In this document: piece by piece, positions 52,970 through 61,300 of the stretch
Position numbering within the stretch: position 1 is the stretch's first letter
Layout: the number at the start of each line of letters is the position of its first letter
Source of the DNA: an uncultured Bacteroidota bacterium
GTDB lineage: Bacteria; Bacteroidota; Bacteroidia; JADZBD01
Assembly (NCBI GenBank): GCA_937924855.1
Contig: CALEYQ010000011.1
Span: forward strand, 1 to 63,298
Reading direction: 5' to 3'
Length of the DNA stretch: 63,298 nucleotides
Position numbers and translations under genes: made by a program
The notes under the pieces: model-generated
Told to the model about the DNA's origin: nothing
What the model saw: only the letters and a program-made list of their open reading frames with translations
The model's database searches: none

Positions 52970-54793
52970 TCACACAAAAAATTTCTCTAGGTCATTCGTC
53001 AGTGTTCTTCCTTTATAATAATTATCAAAGTTTACTTCTAAAATTTCCTGGTTTGTTTCCTGGTCGGTATACTTTCTAAAATATGCTGTATTTTCAGGTT
53101 GTGTCTTCACAAATTCCTCGAACTGCAACCACTTATTTAAAATATTATCACTTTTAATTTTTACTTCTGATTCAAAATTAGAAAGTGTTATTTCGTTTGA
53201 GTATTGTCTTGCAATAACTCCAACCATTGCAATTTTACCATATCTGAGGCCGTTTCCATATTGAGCTTGTCCAAATTTATTTTTTACTTCCTTTTCAAAA
53301 CGTTTTTGTGTTTCAATTAAATATTCATAAGCTTTATAGCCAAAGAAATATTTCAACGAAGCAGAACTATCAGACAAAATAATATTAAAAGCATCCTTTT
53401 TGAATAACTGTTGGGAACTTGCCCGTCTAGCTTGTCCAGAATTACCATTTATTGAAAGACAGATTCTCATGAATGTTTCTCTGTCAATAATTTTAGAGCG
53501 GTCAATATATTTGTTTCGAACTCCATCTCCAAATTCTCCACGTTTTCGTTCGTAAAAATAACCGAAAGTTTTAAATATTGCTTCTTGAATATCAATCTGT
53601 ATTTTTTCGTTGGATCTTCGATCTGCTTCGGTTACGGCTGTTTGGTCATTGGTGGCTTTTGAAATTGCTTCAATCAATTGAAGTTTGCTAATTTCATCAA
53701 CAGTCCCATTTTCTTCTTCGCTAAAGGTTATCACTTTTAAAAGAACTTCCTTATTGGTAAAAACTTCATTATTCCCAGTTCTTAAACAATCTTCATATAT
53801 TCTACTCAGTGTATAGGCGGTTTGTCCTCCATTAATAATTTGCGGATTCGTAACAATTAATTCAGCCTCGCTTTTCTTGCCAACTCGATCACTGTAAAAT
53901 GTGTTATCAGACAGCATGGTTATACCATTGTTGTAAAGTGCAAATTCATTTGTTTTAATTTCTGTAACGGATGATTGAATCCTGCTGTTAACGGAACCCC
54001 CAGCTAGATCCAAATAACTCCTTGGATTAAATTTCAAAATCGAGTTTTTATATTTATATAAAATTTTGGCAATCTCGATCGTAGGAACAAACAACGCGGT
54101 AATATTACATTCTTTTATTGCAGTATCGACATAATAATCAATTCTATTTCCCGCACTTTTTGAATTTACACTTATTGTTATTTTAAGTTCTTTGGGATTG
54201 TAAAATGTTCCAGAAACTACAGGAAATACAAGTTCGTTGTAACATTTTTCATAGTCAAATATTTCGGCTGGAAATAGTGTCAATCTTTTAATTTGGTCAC
54301 GATACTTATCTTTTAGATTTGCCAATATGATTACTACTTCCTTGTATTTTGGAAAATCGTCAGTTGCTTGAATTTGGTCAATTAACTTTTGGACTTTCCC
54401 GTTGTATTTAGTTCCGTTAGTGTATTCTCTTTCCCCTTTTGTGATACGGTCAAGATTCATGCTAAACAGCTCATCCAACTCGATGTTTTTATTTTCGAAA
54501 TTGTCTTCACTTGTTCTAAACTTTGACTGTATAAAATATATCTTTTTTTGCTCTTTATCCAAATAATATGCATCAACCCCTCCATCATTGGTATCATCAG
54601 TAATAAAATTCTCTCTTTCCAAAAACGTTAACATTCCGAACTTCACCTTTAGGAACAAATGAATGTATGCGCGTGCTCGAGCATTATTTAGGTCTTCAAT
54701 ATTTGTTTCAATTGGATAATATTTCTTATACTCTATAGGTGCTTCCTTTCGAAGTTCGTCCAAGATATTTACTAAAGTCAAATATTTGCTCAT
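52970..54793 (-). CDS. AIPR (abortive infection phage resistance) family protein
   Basis: 607 residues. The family hallmark is TNPQIINGGQTAYTLSRIYED near residues 325-345, preceded by FALYNNGITMLSDN and followed by ATNDQTAVTEADRRSNEKIQ. An N-terminal nuclease-like region has TNDGGVDAYYLDKEQKKIYFIQSKF, which resembles a restriction-endonuclease-type D ... QSK site. Members are linked to abortive phage infection. It is AT-rich, transcribed alone, and bracketed by direct repeats, so it looks acquired. Its start has no obvious promoter but lies 53 bp downstream of an intrinsic terminator on the same strand. Confidence 0.85.
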   Translation of the reverse strand: MSKYLTLVNILDELRKEAPIEYKKYYPIETNIEDLNNARARAYIHLFLKVKFGMLTFLERENFITDDTNDGGVDAYYLDKEQKKIYFIQSKFRTSEDNFENKNIELDELFSMNLDRITKGEREYTNGTKYNGKVQKLIDQIQATDDFPKYKEVVIILANLKDKYRDQIKRLTLFPAEIFDYEKCYNELVFPVVSGTFYNPKELKITISVNSKSAGNRIDYYVDTAIKECNITALFVPTIEIAKILYKYKNSILKFNPRSYLDLAGGSVNSRIQSSVTEIKTNEFALYNNGITMLSDNTFYSDRVGKKSEAELIVTNPQIINGGQTAYTLSRIYEDCLRTGNNEVFTNKEVLLKVITFSEEENGTVDEISKLQLIEAISKATNDQTAVTEADRRSNEKIQIDIQEAIFKTFGYFYERKRGEFGDGVRNKYIDRSKIIDRETFMRICLSINGNSGQARRASSQQLFKKDAFNIILSDSSASLKYFFGYKAYEYLIETQKRFEKEVKNKFGQAQYGNGLRYGKIAMVGVIARQYSNEITLSNFESEVKIKSDNILNKWLQFEEFVKTQPENTAYFRKYTDQETNQEILEVNFDNYYKGRTLTNDLEKFFV

Positions 54794-54845
54794 GCTTGAT
54801 GTCTTTTAAATGTTGCAGCCAACCCCTAATTTCCCCACCTAAGCT

Positions 54846-54873
54846 AAAAAGAAAGCCTCTAATACCAAAGAGG
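54846..54873 (-). terminator. intrinsic terminator upstream of the AIPR start
   Basis: On the minus strand a CCTCT / AGAGG stem with an 8-base loop is followed by CTTTCTTTTTA. It would stop leftward transcription about 50 bp before the AIPR ATG, which suggests either an upstream RNA gene or attenuation. Confidence 0.65.
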
Positions 54874-54974
54874 TAGAAATCATGGTAGGGGCCGTGATCC
54901 GGAAGAGGGGTGGGCGTCGAATAAACGGTCAAACGGACTACGAATTGCTGCCAGACTCTTCCTCGCTACCTATG
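54846..54974 (-). ncRNA. candidate structured RNA or leader, unidentified
   Basis: The segment folds as nested stems: CATGGTAG (54881-54888) with CTACCTATG (54966-54974, one bulged T), and inside it GGAAGAG (54901-54907) with CTCTTCC (54956-54962). It ends in the terminator at 54846-54873 on the minus strand, giving a transcript of about 130 nt. I do not recognise it as SRP RNA, tmRNA, RNase P or a tRNA. It may instead be a decayed coding remnant (an open minus frame reads HDFYLFGIRGFLFSLGGE). The rest of the 54794-55388 gap holds C-tracts, the second direct repeat, and the riboswitch. Confidence 0.35.
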
Positions 54975-55081
54975 GTTCTAAATCTTATCTTCATTGTCTA
55001 TAATTCTGCCTCGGATCCATCCCCCCCCCGCCATTCTCATCCCCAGCCCCCAATCCCTCAAGTGGTTAAACAAATAAGCTG

Positions 55082-55149
55082 CCCCCCCCCCAAACCTACA
55101 ACAAAATATTTTCATTCCAAAACCCCAAACCCCCATTTTCAGGGGCTTT
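55082..55149. repeat. 54-bp direct repeat with C-tract, copy 2 (right border of AIPR segment)
   Basis: A run of ten C (55082-55091) then 54 bp (55092-55145) equal to 52226-52279 except at three positions, two of them in the hairpin loop flank (CATTTTCA instead of TATTTTTA). It stands 36 bp before the metH-operon promoter. No gene ends in it here, unlike copy 1. Confidence 0.8.
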
Positions 55150-55184
55150 GGGCCGGGGGAAGGGTATATTATCGCCCTTTTTAT

Positions 55185-55192
55185 TATCTTTG
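55185..55192 (+). promoter_or_regulatory. -7 box TATCTTTG for the riboswitch-controlled operon
   Basis: Perfect TAnnTTTG placing the transcription start near 55199, about a dozen bases before the SAM-I aptamer. No clear -33 box at the expected distance. Confidence 0.6.
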
Positions 55193-55209
55193 CCCCGGTT
55201 CTTGCTTTA

Positions 55210-55323
55210 TTGCTTATCCAGAAAGGCTGAGGGATGCGCCCTTTGAAGCCTTGGCAACCCTTACCACGGTAAAATGGTGCCAATTCGCTCTCCGGAATTT
55301 TTTCCAGGAGAAAAGATAAGCCA
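55210..55323 (+). ncRNA. SAM-I riboswitch aptamer
   Basis: P1 is GCTTATC (55212-55218) with GATAAGC (55315-55321). In between are the conserved blocks AGAAAGGCTGAGGGA, GCCCTTTGAAGCC, TTGGCAACC and GGTGCCAATTC in the order of the S-box consensus, then P4 CTCCGG / CC-GGAG. It senses S-adenosylmethionine and shuts off the downstream methyltransferase-metH operon when SAM is high. The CAGGAG in the 3-prime arm of P4 (55305-55310) can pair with CTCCTG at 55363-55368, making an antiterminator. Confidence 0.95.
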
Positions 55324-55360
55324 ATGTATTGTGTTTTTAATCTTAATAAACCTATACCAA

Positions 55361-55388
55361 CCCTCCTGCGCGCAGAAGGGTTTTTTTT
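55361..55388 (+). terminator. riboswitch-controlled intrinsic terminator
   Basis: CCCTCCTGCG / CGCAGAAGGG hairpin (one C-A mismatch) followed by eight T that end exactly at the ATG of the methyltransferase. The 5-prime arm contains the CTCCTG complementary to the aptamer P4 strand, so terminator and antiterminator are mutually exclusive. Confidence 0.9.
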
Positions 55389-56147
55389 ATGCATAACAGT
55401 ACCTCCAGATTCGAATCCAAAGTAAGCGACTACATCCGCTACCGCCCCCATTACCCGGATGATATCCTTAACTTTCTCTATGATCAAAATATTCTTAAAC
55501 CCCAACAATCCATCGCCGATATCGGCTGCGGCACCGGTTTCTCCGCCATCCCATTCCTCAAAAAAAACCACCCCGTAAGCGGCATCGAACCCAATACCCC
55601 CATGCGCAAGGCCGCCGAAGAATGCCTCAAATCGTTTCCCGGCTTCTCCGCCCTCAATGCCACCGCCGAAAATACTTCCCTGCCCAGGCAAAGCGTTCAC
55701 CACATCTTCGCCGGACAGGCTTTTCACTGGTTCGACCGGGAAAAAACCAAAGCGGAATTCAAACGCATACTCAAACCCGGAGGCTTTGTACTCCTCTCCT
55801 GGAACGACCGCAAATACGGACCCCCATTTCTTGAAGAATATGAAAACCTCCTCCAGGAATTCGGGACCGATTACAATCTGGTTAATCACCGCCGGGTGGA
55901 TGATGCGGTAATGGATGATTTTTTCGGTAAAGGAAACTGGCAGCAAAAAATTTTCTATAACGCCCAAATCTTCGATTTTCAGGGTCTCAAAGGCCGCCTC
56001 GATTCTTCCTCCTATATCCCCGCCGCCGATACCAAAGAATATCTTGATATGATAACCGCACTGAAAAACCTTTTCGATAAACACCAGCAAAACGGTACCG
56101 TAAATTTCGAATACGATTGCCGCCTGTATTATGGTAAATTTGCATGA
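55389..56147 (+). CDS. class I SAM-dependent methyltransferase
   Basis: 252 residues. SIADIGCGTGFSAIPFL is SAM motif I, SGIEPNTPMRKAAEE motif II, and HHIFAGQAFHWFD plus RILKPGGFVLLSWNDR motifs III-IV. It belongs to the UbiE/Methyltransf_11-like group common in Bacteroidota. Being the first gene behind a SAM-I riboswitch and 3 bp before metH suggests a role in methionine/SAM metabolism, but its substrate is unknown. The ATG abuts the terminator T-run, leaving no room for a ribosome-binding site if the terminator forms. Confidence 0.88.
   Translation: MHNSTSRFESKVSDYIRYRPHYPDDILNFLYDQNILKPQQSIADIGCGTGFSAIPFLKKNHPVSGIEPNTPMRKAAEECLKSFPGFSALNATAENTSLPRQSVHHIFAGQAFHWFDREKTKAEFKRILKPGGFVLLSWNDRKYGPPFLEEYENLLQEFGTDYNLVNHRRVDDAVMDDFFGKGNWQQKIFYNAQIFDFQGLKGRLDSSSYIPAADTKEYLDMITALKNLFDKHQQNGTVNFEYDCRLYYGKFA
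56135..56142 (+). promoter_or_regulatory. internal -7 box TAAATTTG before metH
   Basis: Perfect TAnnTTTG inside the methyltransferase 3-prime end, 8 bp before the metH ATG at 56151. TTG at 56117-56119 is spaced 15 bp upstream. If real, metH would have a riboswitch-independent, leaderless transcript. Confidence 0.4.
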
Positions 56148-56150
56148 TTT

Positions 56151-59100
56151 ATGTCCCACATTAAAGAAATACTGAAAGAACGCATCCTCATCATCGATGG
56201 GGCTATGGGAACCATGATTCAACGGCATAAATTGTCGGAATCTGATTACCGGGGCGATCGCTTTAAAGACTGGAAATCGGATCTCAAAGGCAATAACGAC
56301 CTCCTGGTTCTCACCCAACCCGAGATCATTCTCAATATCCACCGCCAATACCTCGAGGCCGGCGCCGATATCATAGAGACCAATACCTTCAACGCCCAGA
56401 AAATTTCCCTGGCCGATTACGGCATGCAAGCCCTGGCTTATGAAATGAACCTCGCAGCGGCCCGCCTCGCTGCCAAAGCCCGCGATGAATTCAAACTTAA
56501 GAATCCCGCTAAACCCCGCTTCGTGGCCGGAGCCCTGGGTCCTACCAATAAAACGGCTTCCCTCTCTCCCAATGTCAACGATCCCGGCTTCCGCGGCGTT
56601 ACCTTCGATGAACTGGCCGATGCCTATGCAGAACAAACTCGGGGCCTCCTCGATGGCGGTGCCGACCTCATCCTCATTGAAACTATTTTCGATACCCTGA
56701 ATGCTAAAGCGGCTCTTTACGGTGTGAACCGTGTTTTTTCCGATACCGGAAAAAAGGTTCCTATCATGATTTCAGGAACCATTACCGATGCCAGTGGAAG
56801 AACCCTCTCCGGACAAACGGTGGAAGCTTTCCTTAATTCGGTAAGTCATTTTCCCCTGCTCAGCATTGGTCTCAACTGCGCCCTCGGTGCACGGGAGATG
56901 CGACCCTACCTCGAGGAACTTTCGAAAAAAGCACCTTTCTTCGTCTCGGCCTACCCCAATGCCGGCCTGCCCAATCAGTTTGGTGAATATGATGAAAGCC
57001 CGCACGACATGGCCTGCCAGATGGAAGATTTTCTGTCTTCGGGTTTCGTGAATATCATCGGCGGCTGCTGCGGCACCACACCCGACCACATCAGTCACAT
57101 GGCACGCCATGCCGAAAAGACAAAGCCCCGCAGCATTCCCTCTCCCGAGCCTTTCCTCCGCCTCAGCGGTCTGGAAGCCCTGGCCCTGAGGCCCGATTCG
57201 AATTTTATGAATGTGGGCGAACGAACCAATGTTACCGGCTCCCGCAAATTTTTAAAGCTCATCAAAGATGAAAAATTCGATGAGGCGCTTTCCATCGCAC
57301 GCGAACAGGTAGAAGGCGGTGCCCAGGTAATCGACATCAACATGGACGAAGGCATGCTCGATGCCGTTCAGGCCATGACAAAATTTTTAAATCTCATTGC
57401 CGCCGAACCCGATATTTCCCGCGTGCCGGTGATGATCGACTCTTCCAAGTTTCATGTTATCGAGGCCGGATTGAAATGTCTGCAAGGCAAAGGCATTGTA
57501 AATTCCATCAGCCTGAAAGAAGGCGAAGCCGAATTCATCCGTCAGGCGGAAACGGTGTTGCATTATGGCGCTGCCGTTATTGTAATGGCATTTGATGAAA
57601 AAGGACAGGCCGATACCCTGGAGCGCAGGATTGAAATCTGTGGCAGGGCGTATAAGATTCTTACCGAAAAAGTAAAATTCCCTCCCCAGGATATTATTTT
57701 CGATCCCAATATTTTTCCGGTGGCTACCGGCATGGACGAGCACCGTCGCAATGCCATCGATTTTTTTGAGGCTACTAAATGGATCAAAGCCAACCTGCCC
57801 CTGGCCAAAGTATCGGGCGGGGTAAGTAATGTTTCCTTTTCGTTCCGGGGCAACGACATCGTCAGAGAAGCCATTCATTCTGCCTTTCTCTATCACGGTA
57901 TCCGGGCAGGTATGGATATGGGTATTGTGAACCCTTCCCAGCTTCAGGTGTATGACGACATTCCCAAAGACCTGCTCGAAAGAGTGGAAGATGTGTTGCT
58001 CGACCGTCGTGAAGATGCTACGGAAAGGCTGATTGCCATAGCGGAAGGACTGAAAGGACAGGAAAGAAAAGAGGAAACAAAAACCGAAGAATGGCGTTCG
58101 GCTCCCTTGCAGGAAAGAATTACCCACAGTCTGGTAAAGGGCATTACCGACTATATTGAGCAGGATGTGGAAGAGGCAAGAGTGGAACTGGGCGAGGCAT
58201 TGAAAGTTATTGAAGGTCCGCTGATGGAGGGTATGAATGTGGTGGGCGATTTGTTCGGCAGCGGAAAGATGTTTTTGCCCCAGGTGGTAAAGAGTGCCCG
58301 CGTTATGAAGAAGGCCGTAGCTTTTTTACAGCCCTATCTCGAAGCTTCCAAAAGCAAATCGCGGAAAACAGCCGGAAAAATTTTGTTGGCTACCGTAAAG
58401 GGCGATGTACACGACATAGGAAAAAACATTGTAAGTGTGGTTTTATCCTGCAATAATTTCGAGGTGATAGACCTGGGGGTGATGGTGCCCTGCGAAAAAA
58501 TTCTGAGCGTAGCCAAAAGCGAAAATGTAAACATCATAGGCCTGAGCGGTCTCATCACGCCTTCCCTCGACGAGATGGTGCATGTGGCGGAAGAGATGAA
58601 ACGGGAAAATTTTGCCATTCCCCTGCTGATTGGAGGAGCCACAACCTCAAAAATTCATACGGCCGTAAAAATTGCACCGCAATACAACCATCCCGTGGTA
58701 CATGTAAACGATGCTTCCCGGAGTGTTCCCGTAGCCGGAAGTTTATTAAGTCCGGAATTGCGGGAAGGGCTCATGAAAAAAGTAGATGAGGAGTACCATT
58801 TTCTGAGGGAGCAGAATAAAAGGGGCCGTTCGAAAGATGCCTTCATTTCCATTCAGGAGGCCCGTAAGAACCGGCTTCAGATAGATGTCAAAAAATCAAA
58901 GAGTAAGGAACCGGCCTTCACGGGATTAAAAGTATTACCCAATTATTCCCTGGAAGAAATTGCCGGGTATATAGACTGGTCGCCCTTTTTTCATACCTGG
59001 GAGATGAAGGGGGTTTATCCGGCCATACTGGAAGATCCGAAGCGGGGAGAGGAAGCAAAAAAATTATACGATGATGCCCGGGCCATGTTGAAAAAAATTA

Positions 59101-59813
59101 TTGAGGGACGATGGGTAAAGGCCAATGCCGTTTTTGGAATTTATCCGGCCGAATCGCAGGGCGATGATATTCAGGTTTTCCGGAAAGACGGAAAAACGCC
59201 CCTTTGTACTTTTCATACCCTGCGTCAGCAAACCCGCAAGCCGGAGGGAACGCCCAACCTGGCTTTGGCAGATTTTCTGGCTTCCGGAGCAGAGGGTGGT
59301 GATTATGTGGGGGCCTTTGTAGTTACTGCCGGTTTGGGCATCGAAAGCAAGCTGGAGCAGTTTGAAAAGGAGAATGACGATTACTCCTCCATCATGCTCA
59401 AAGCCCTGGCCGATCGTTTGGCCGAGGCCTTTGCTGAATTGCTCCATGCAAAGATCCGGCGGGAATATTGGGGCTATGCTGCCGATGAAAATTTAAACCT
59501 GGGAGAAATTATTCGCGAAAAGTATATCGGTATTCGTCCGGCTCCGGGTTATCCCGCCCAACCGGATCATACCGAGAAGGAAATTCTGTTTAAAATGCTC
59601 GAGGCCGAAAAAAATTCCGGAGTTACCCTTACCGAGAGTCTGGCCATGTATCCCACGGCCAGTGTATGCGGATTGATTTTCGCGCGTCAGGAAGCCCATT
59701 ATTTCAGCGTGGGCGACATCCTGCCCGACCAGCTGGAAGATTATTCCAAAAGAAAAAATGTTAAAACGGAGGAAGTCCGCCGTTGGCTGAGTCCTTATTT
59801 GTATAACCCTTGA
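56151..59813 (+). CDS. metH: cobalamin-dependent methionine synthase
   Basis: 1220 residues, close to the 1227 of E. coli MetH. Domains in order: homocysteine-binding (zinc ligands in NCALGAREM and Cys306/Cys307 of GGCCGTTPD), methyltetrahydrofolate-binding pterin domain (FMNVGERTNVTGSRKF, IDINMDEGMLDAVQAM), cobalamin domain with the B12-ligating His754 in KGDVHDIGKNIVSVVL, and the C-terminal reactivation domain ending EEVRRWLSPYLYNP. Transfers a methyl group from methyltetrahydrofolate to homocysteine. metF is not adjacent. Under SAM-I riboswitch control. Confidence 0.97.
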   Translation: MSHIKEILKERILIIDGAMGTMIQRHKLSESDYRGDRFKDWKSDLKGNNDLLVLTQPEIILNIHRQYLEAGADIIETNTFNAQKISLADYGMQALAYEMNLAAARLAAKARDEFKLKNPAKPRFVAGALGPTNKTASLSPNVNDPGFRGVTFDELADAYAEQTRGLLDGGADLILIETIFDTLNAKAALYGVNRVFSDTGKKVPIMISGTITDASGRTLSGQTVEAFLNSVSHFPLLSIGLNCALGAREMRPYLEELSKKAPFFVSAYPNAGLPNQFGEYDESPHDMACQMEDFLSSGFVNIIGGCCGTTPDHISHMARHAEKTKPRSIPSPEPFLRLSGLEALALRPDSNFMNVGERTNVTGSRKFLKLIKDEKFDEALSIAREQVEGGAQVIDINMDEGMLDAVQAMTKFLNLIAAEPDISRVPVMIDSSKFHVIEAGLKCLQGKGIVNSISLKEGEAEFIRQAETVLHYGAAVIVMAFDEKGQADTLERRIEICGRAYKILTEKVKFPPQDIIFDPNIFPVATGMDEHRRNAIDFFEATKWIKANLPLAKVSGGVSNVSFSFRGNDIVREAIHSAFLYHGIRAGMDMGIVNPSQLQVYDDIPKDLLERVEDVLLDRREDATERLIAIAEGLKGQERKEETKTEEWRSAPLQERITHSLVKGITDYIEQDVEEARVELGEALKVIEGPLMEGMNVVGDLFGSGKMFLPQVVKSARVMKKAVAFLQPYLEASKSKSRKTAGKILLATVKGDVHDIGKNIVSVVLSCNNFEVIDLGVMVPCEKILSVAKSENVNIIGLSGLITPSLDEMVHVAEEMKRENFAIPLLIGGATTSKIHTAVKIAPQYNHPVVHVNDASRSVPVAGSLLSPELREGLMKKVDEEYHFLREQNKRGRSKDAFISIQEARKNRLQIDVKKSKSKEPAFTGLKVLPNYSLEEIAGYIDWSPFFHTWEMKGVYPAILEDPKRGEEAKKLYDDARAMLKKIIEGRWVKANAVFGIYPAESQGDDIQVFRKDGKTPLCTFHTLRQQTRKPEGTPNLALADFLASGAEGGDYVGAFVVTAGLGIESKLEQFEKENDDYSSIMLKALADRLAEAFAELLHAKIRREYWGYAADENLNLGEIIREKYIGIRPAPGYPAQPDHTEKEILFKMLEAEKNSGVTLTESLAMYPTASVCGLIFARQEAHYFSVGDILPDQLEDYSKRKNVKTEEVRRWLSPYLYNP

Positions 59814-59819
59814 AAAAAA

Positions 59820-59966
59820 TTGGGCAACAAAGTAATTATGCCTTTGGATAAAACATTCTGGGGTGCTTTGTTCGGACAATTAACCGACTCGTTCGGAATC
59901 AACTGGATGGTGAACTGCGAACTGCAGGAGCATAAAGATTTTGAGAAGGAACACGCGAAAAATTAA
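59820..59966 (+). pseudogene. 3-prime remnant of a PhnB-like VOC gene
   Basis: After the metH TGA the same frame continues KKLGNKVIMPLDKTFWGALFG and QLTDSFGINWMVNCELQ to a stop at 59966. This is the conserved C-terminal half of PhnB-like (demethylmenaquinone-methyltransferase-like) VOC proteins, in which FWG and DxFGxxWM end the fold; the first 100 or so residues are missing. An ATG at 59838 would give a 42-residue peptide. It is most likely a relic left by a deletion whose edge fell at the metH stop. Confidence 0.8.
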
Positions 59967-59970
59967 TCAC

Positions 59971-60360
59971 ATGAAAAAATTCGAAACCAAAGCCATCATC
60001 CCCGCCAAACCGGATGCCGTGTACAAAGCCTGGCTGTCGGCCAAACTCCACGCTGCCATGACCGGTGGCGCCGCCACCGGATCGGGAAAACTAAATGCAA
60101 AATTTACCGCCTGGGATGGCTATATCTCCGGAAAAAACCTGGAACTGAAACCCGGAAAAAAAATAGTTCAGTCCTGGCGTACGGTTGAATTTCCACCCGA
60201 TGCCCCCGACTCACAACTTGTTGTTAAGTTTAATCCCCACCCCAAAGGATGTGAACTGATTATTCAACATACCAACATCCCCAACGGACAATCGGATTAT
60301 AAAAAGGGCTGGCGCGATCATTATTTCATTCCCATGAAAGCATATTTTTCGGGAAAGTAA
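59971..60360 (+). CDS. SRPBCC/AHSA1-like protein
   Basis: 129 residues. FETKAIIPAKPDAVYKAWLSAKLHAAMTGGAA and GSGKLNAKFTAWDGYISGKNLELKPGKKIVQSWRTVEFPPDA match the short AHSA1 subtype, ending WRDHYFIPMKAYF. Soluble. Starts 5 bp after the PhnB relic; PhnB-like and AHSA1-like genes are frequent neighbours, which supports the relic call. No function assigned. Confidence 0.85.
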   Translation: MKKFETKAIIPAKPDAVYKAWLSAKLHAAMTGGAATGSGKLNAKFTAWDGYISGKNLELKPGKKIVQSWRTVEFPPDAPDSQLVVKFNPHPKGCELIIQHTNIPNGQSDYKKGWRDHYFIPMKAYFSGK

Positions 60361-60365
60361 AATCC

Positions 60366-61247
60366 ATGATCCTCAAAACTCCCGACGAAAGCTGGGAAAC
60401 TACAGGTCCCGCCCTAAACCCCTCCGGAAAATTTTCACGGGTATATCCCGGCATCAACCGGCTTACCTCAGAAGCCGTTATCCTGAAAAAAATTTATCCC
60501 CCCTACCTCCCCGGATCGGCACAGGAATTTGCCTTCCGCAGCGAAGGCATGCTCAAAAAACCCTGGAAATTTTCCATTTCCCCACTCAAACTCCTCAAAA
60601 CAAAAAACGAACTCTGGATCGTTTTTCCCAGATTTCCGGGTAAATCCCTCCGCGATTCCGGACCTGAACTTGCCCGCCTAAAGCCGGAAAATAAAAGGGA
60701 ACTCCTGAAAAAATTACTCTTGGGCCTTGCCGAAATCCACGCCGAAAAGATCTTACACCTCGATATTAAACCCTCCAACATTTTAATCGATTGGCAATAC
60801 GAACTCCCCGAAAAAATCTGCTTCATCGATTTCGGTATGCACCGCAACCTTAAATTTAAATACCCCAAAGGGAAAACAGGAAAAGGAAATTTCAGCTTCT
60901 ATTATGCGGCTCCCGAACAAATCCTGAATGCCACCGAGGTCTTTTCACCGGCTACCGATGTCTATGCCCTCGGCATGACTTTCTTTTGGGTGCTCACCGG
61001 AAAAGAACCTTTTTCTGAACAACACCCCGCCGCGCTTACCCAGCTCATGCTCAACGAAAGTCTTAACACCCGTGATATTTCTGATTTTCCAACAGAGATT
61101 TTGGATGGCATGACCCGGAAATTTAAATTTTCCAAACCGCCCCACCTGTTGCCCGAAAACGAGATGCTGCATGGCCTCAGGCAAGGCATGGCCGAACGCT
61201 TCCCGGTTCCCACCGTACTCGAAAAAATTACGACCCGTACGGAGTAA
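60366..61247 (+). CDS. small serine/threonine protein kinase
   Basis: 293 residues, kinase domain only. AVILKKIY holds the ATP-binding lysine (about K41), HLDIKPSNILI (131-141) the catalytic loop, FIDFG (153-157) the metal-binding DFG, YYAAPEQIL the P+1 region and SPATDVYALGMTFFWVLTGKEPF subdomain IX. The glycine loop is weak (GKFSRVYPG). No membrane segment. Lies 5 bp after the SRPBCC gene and 53 bp before the OmpA-family gene; the target is unknown. Confidence 0.85.
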   Translation: MILKTPDESWETTGPALNPSGKFSRVYPGINRLTSEAVILKKIYPPYLPGSAQEFAFRSEGMLKKPWKFSISPLKLLKTKNELWIVFPRFPGKSLRDSGPELARLKPENKRELLKKLLLGLAEIHAEKILHLDIKPSNILIDWQYELPEKICFIDFGMHRNLKFKYPKGKTGKGNFSFYYAAPEQILNATEVFSPATDVYALGMTFFWVLTGKEPFSEQHPAALTQLMLNESLNTRDISDFPTEILDGMTRKFKFSKPPHLLPENEMLHGLRQGMAERFPVPTVLEKITTRTE

Positions 61248-61287
61248 ATTTCTAAATGCGGTATCCTTTTTGCGGAGAAATTAAGTG

Positions 61288-61295
61288 TATTTTTA
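61288..61295 (+). promoter_or_regulatory. possible -7 box before the OmpA-family gene
   Basis: TATTTTTA (TAnnTTTG with one mismatch) 5 bp before ATG 61301, with TTTTTG about 61267-61272 as a possible -33 element. It supports the shorter start for the OmpA gene. Confidence 0.4.
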
Positions 61296-61300
61296 AATCC

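Noticed and set aside
54846..54974. SRP RNA, tmRNA or tRNA
   Set aside because: The conserved loop and T-arm sequences of these RNAs are absent.
54978..56636. Long minus-strand open frame (552 codons) opposite the riboswitch, methyltransferase and metH 5-prime end
   Set aside because: It is antisense to two clearly identified genes, crosses the riboswitch and has low-complexity G/F/I-rich composition typical of a shadow of GC-rich coding DNA.
57387..58127. Minus-strand frame of 246 codons within metH
   Set aside because: Lies wholly inside metH, which is complete and conserved.
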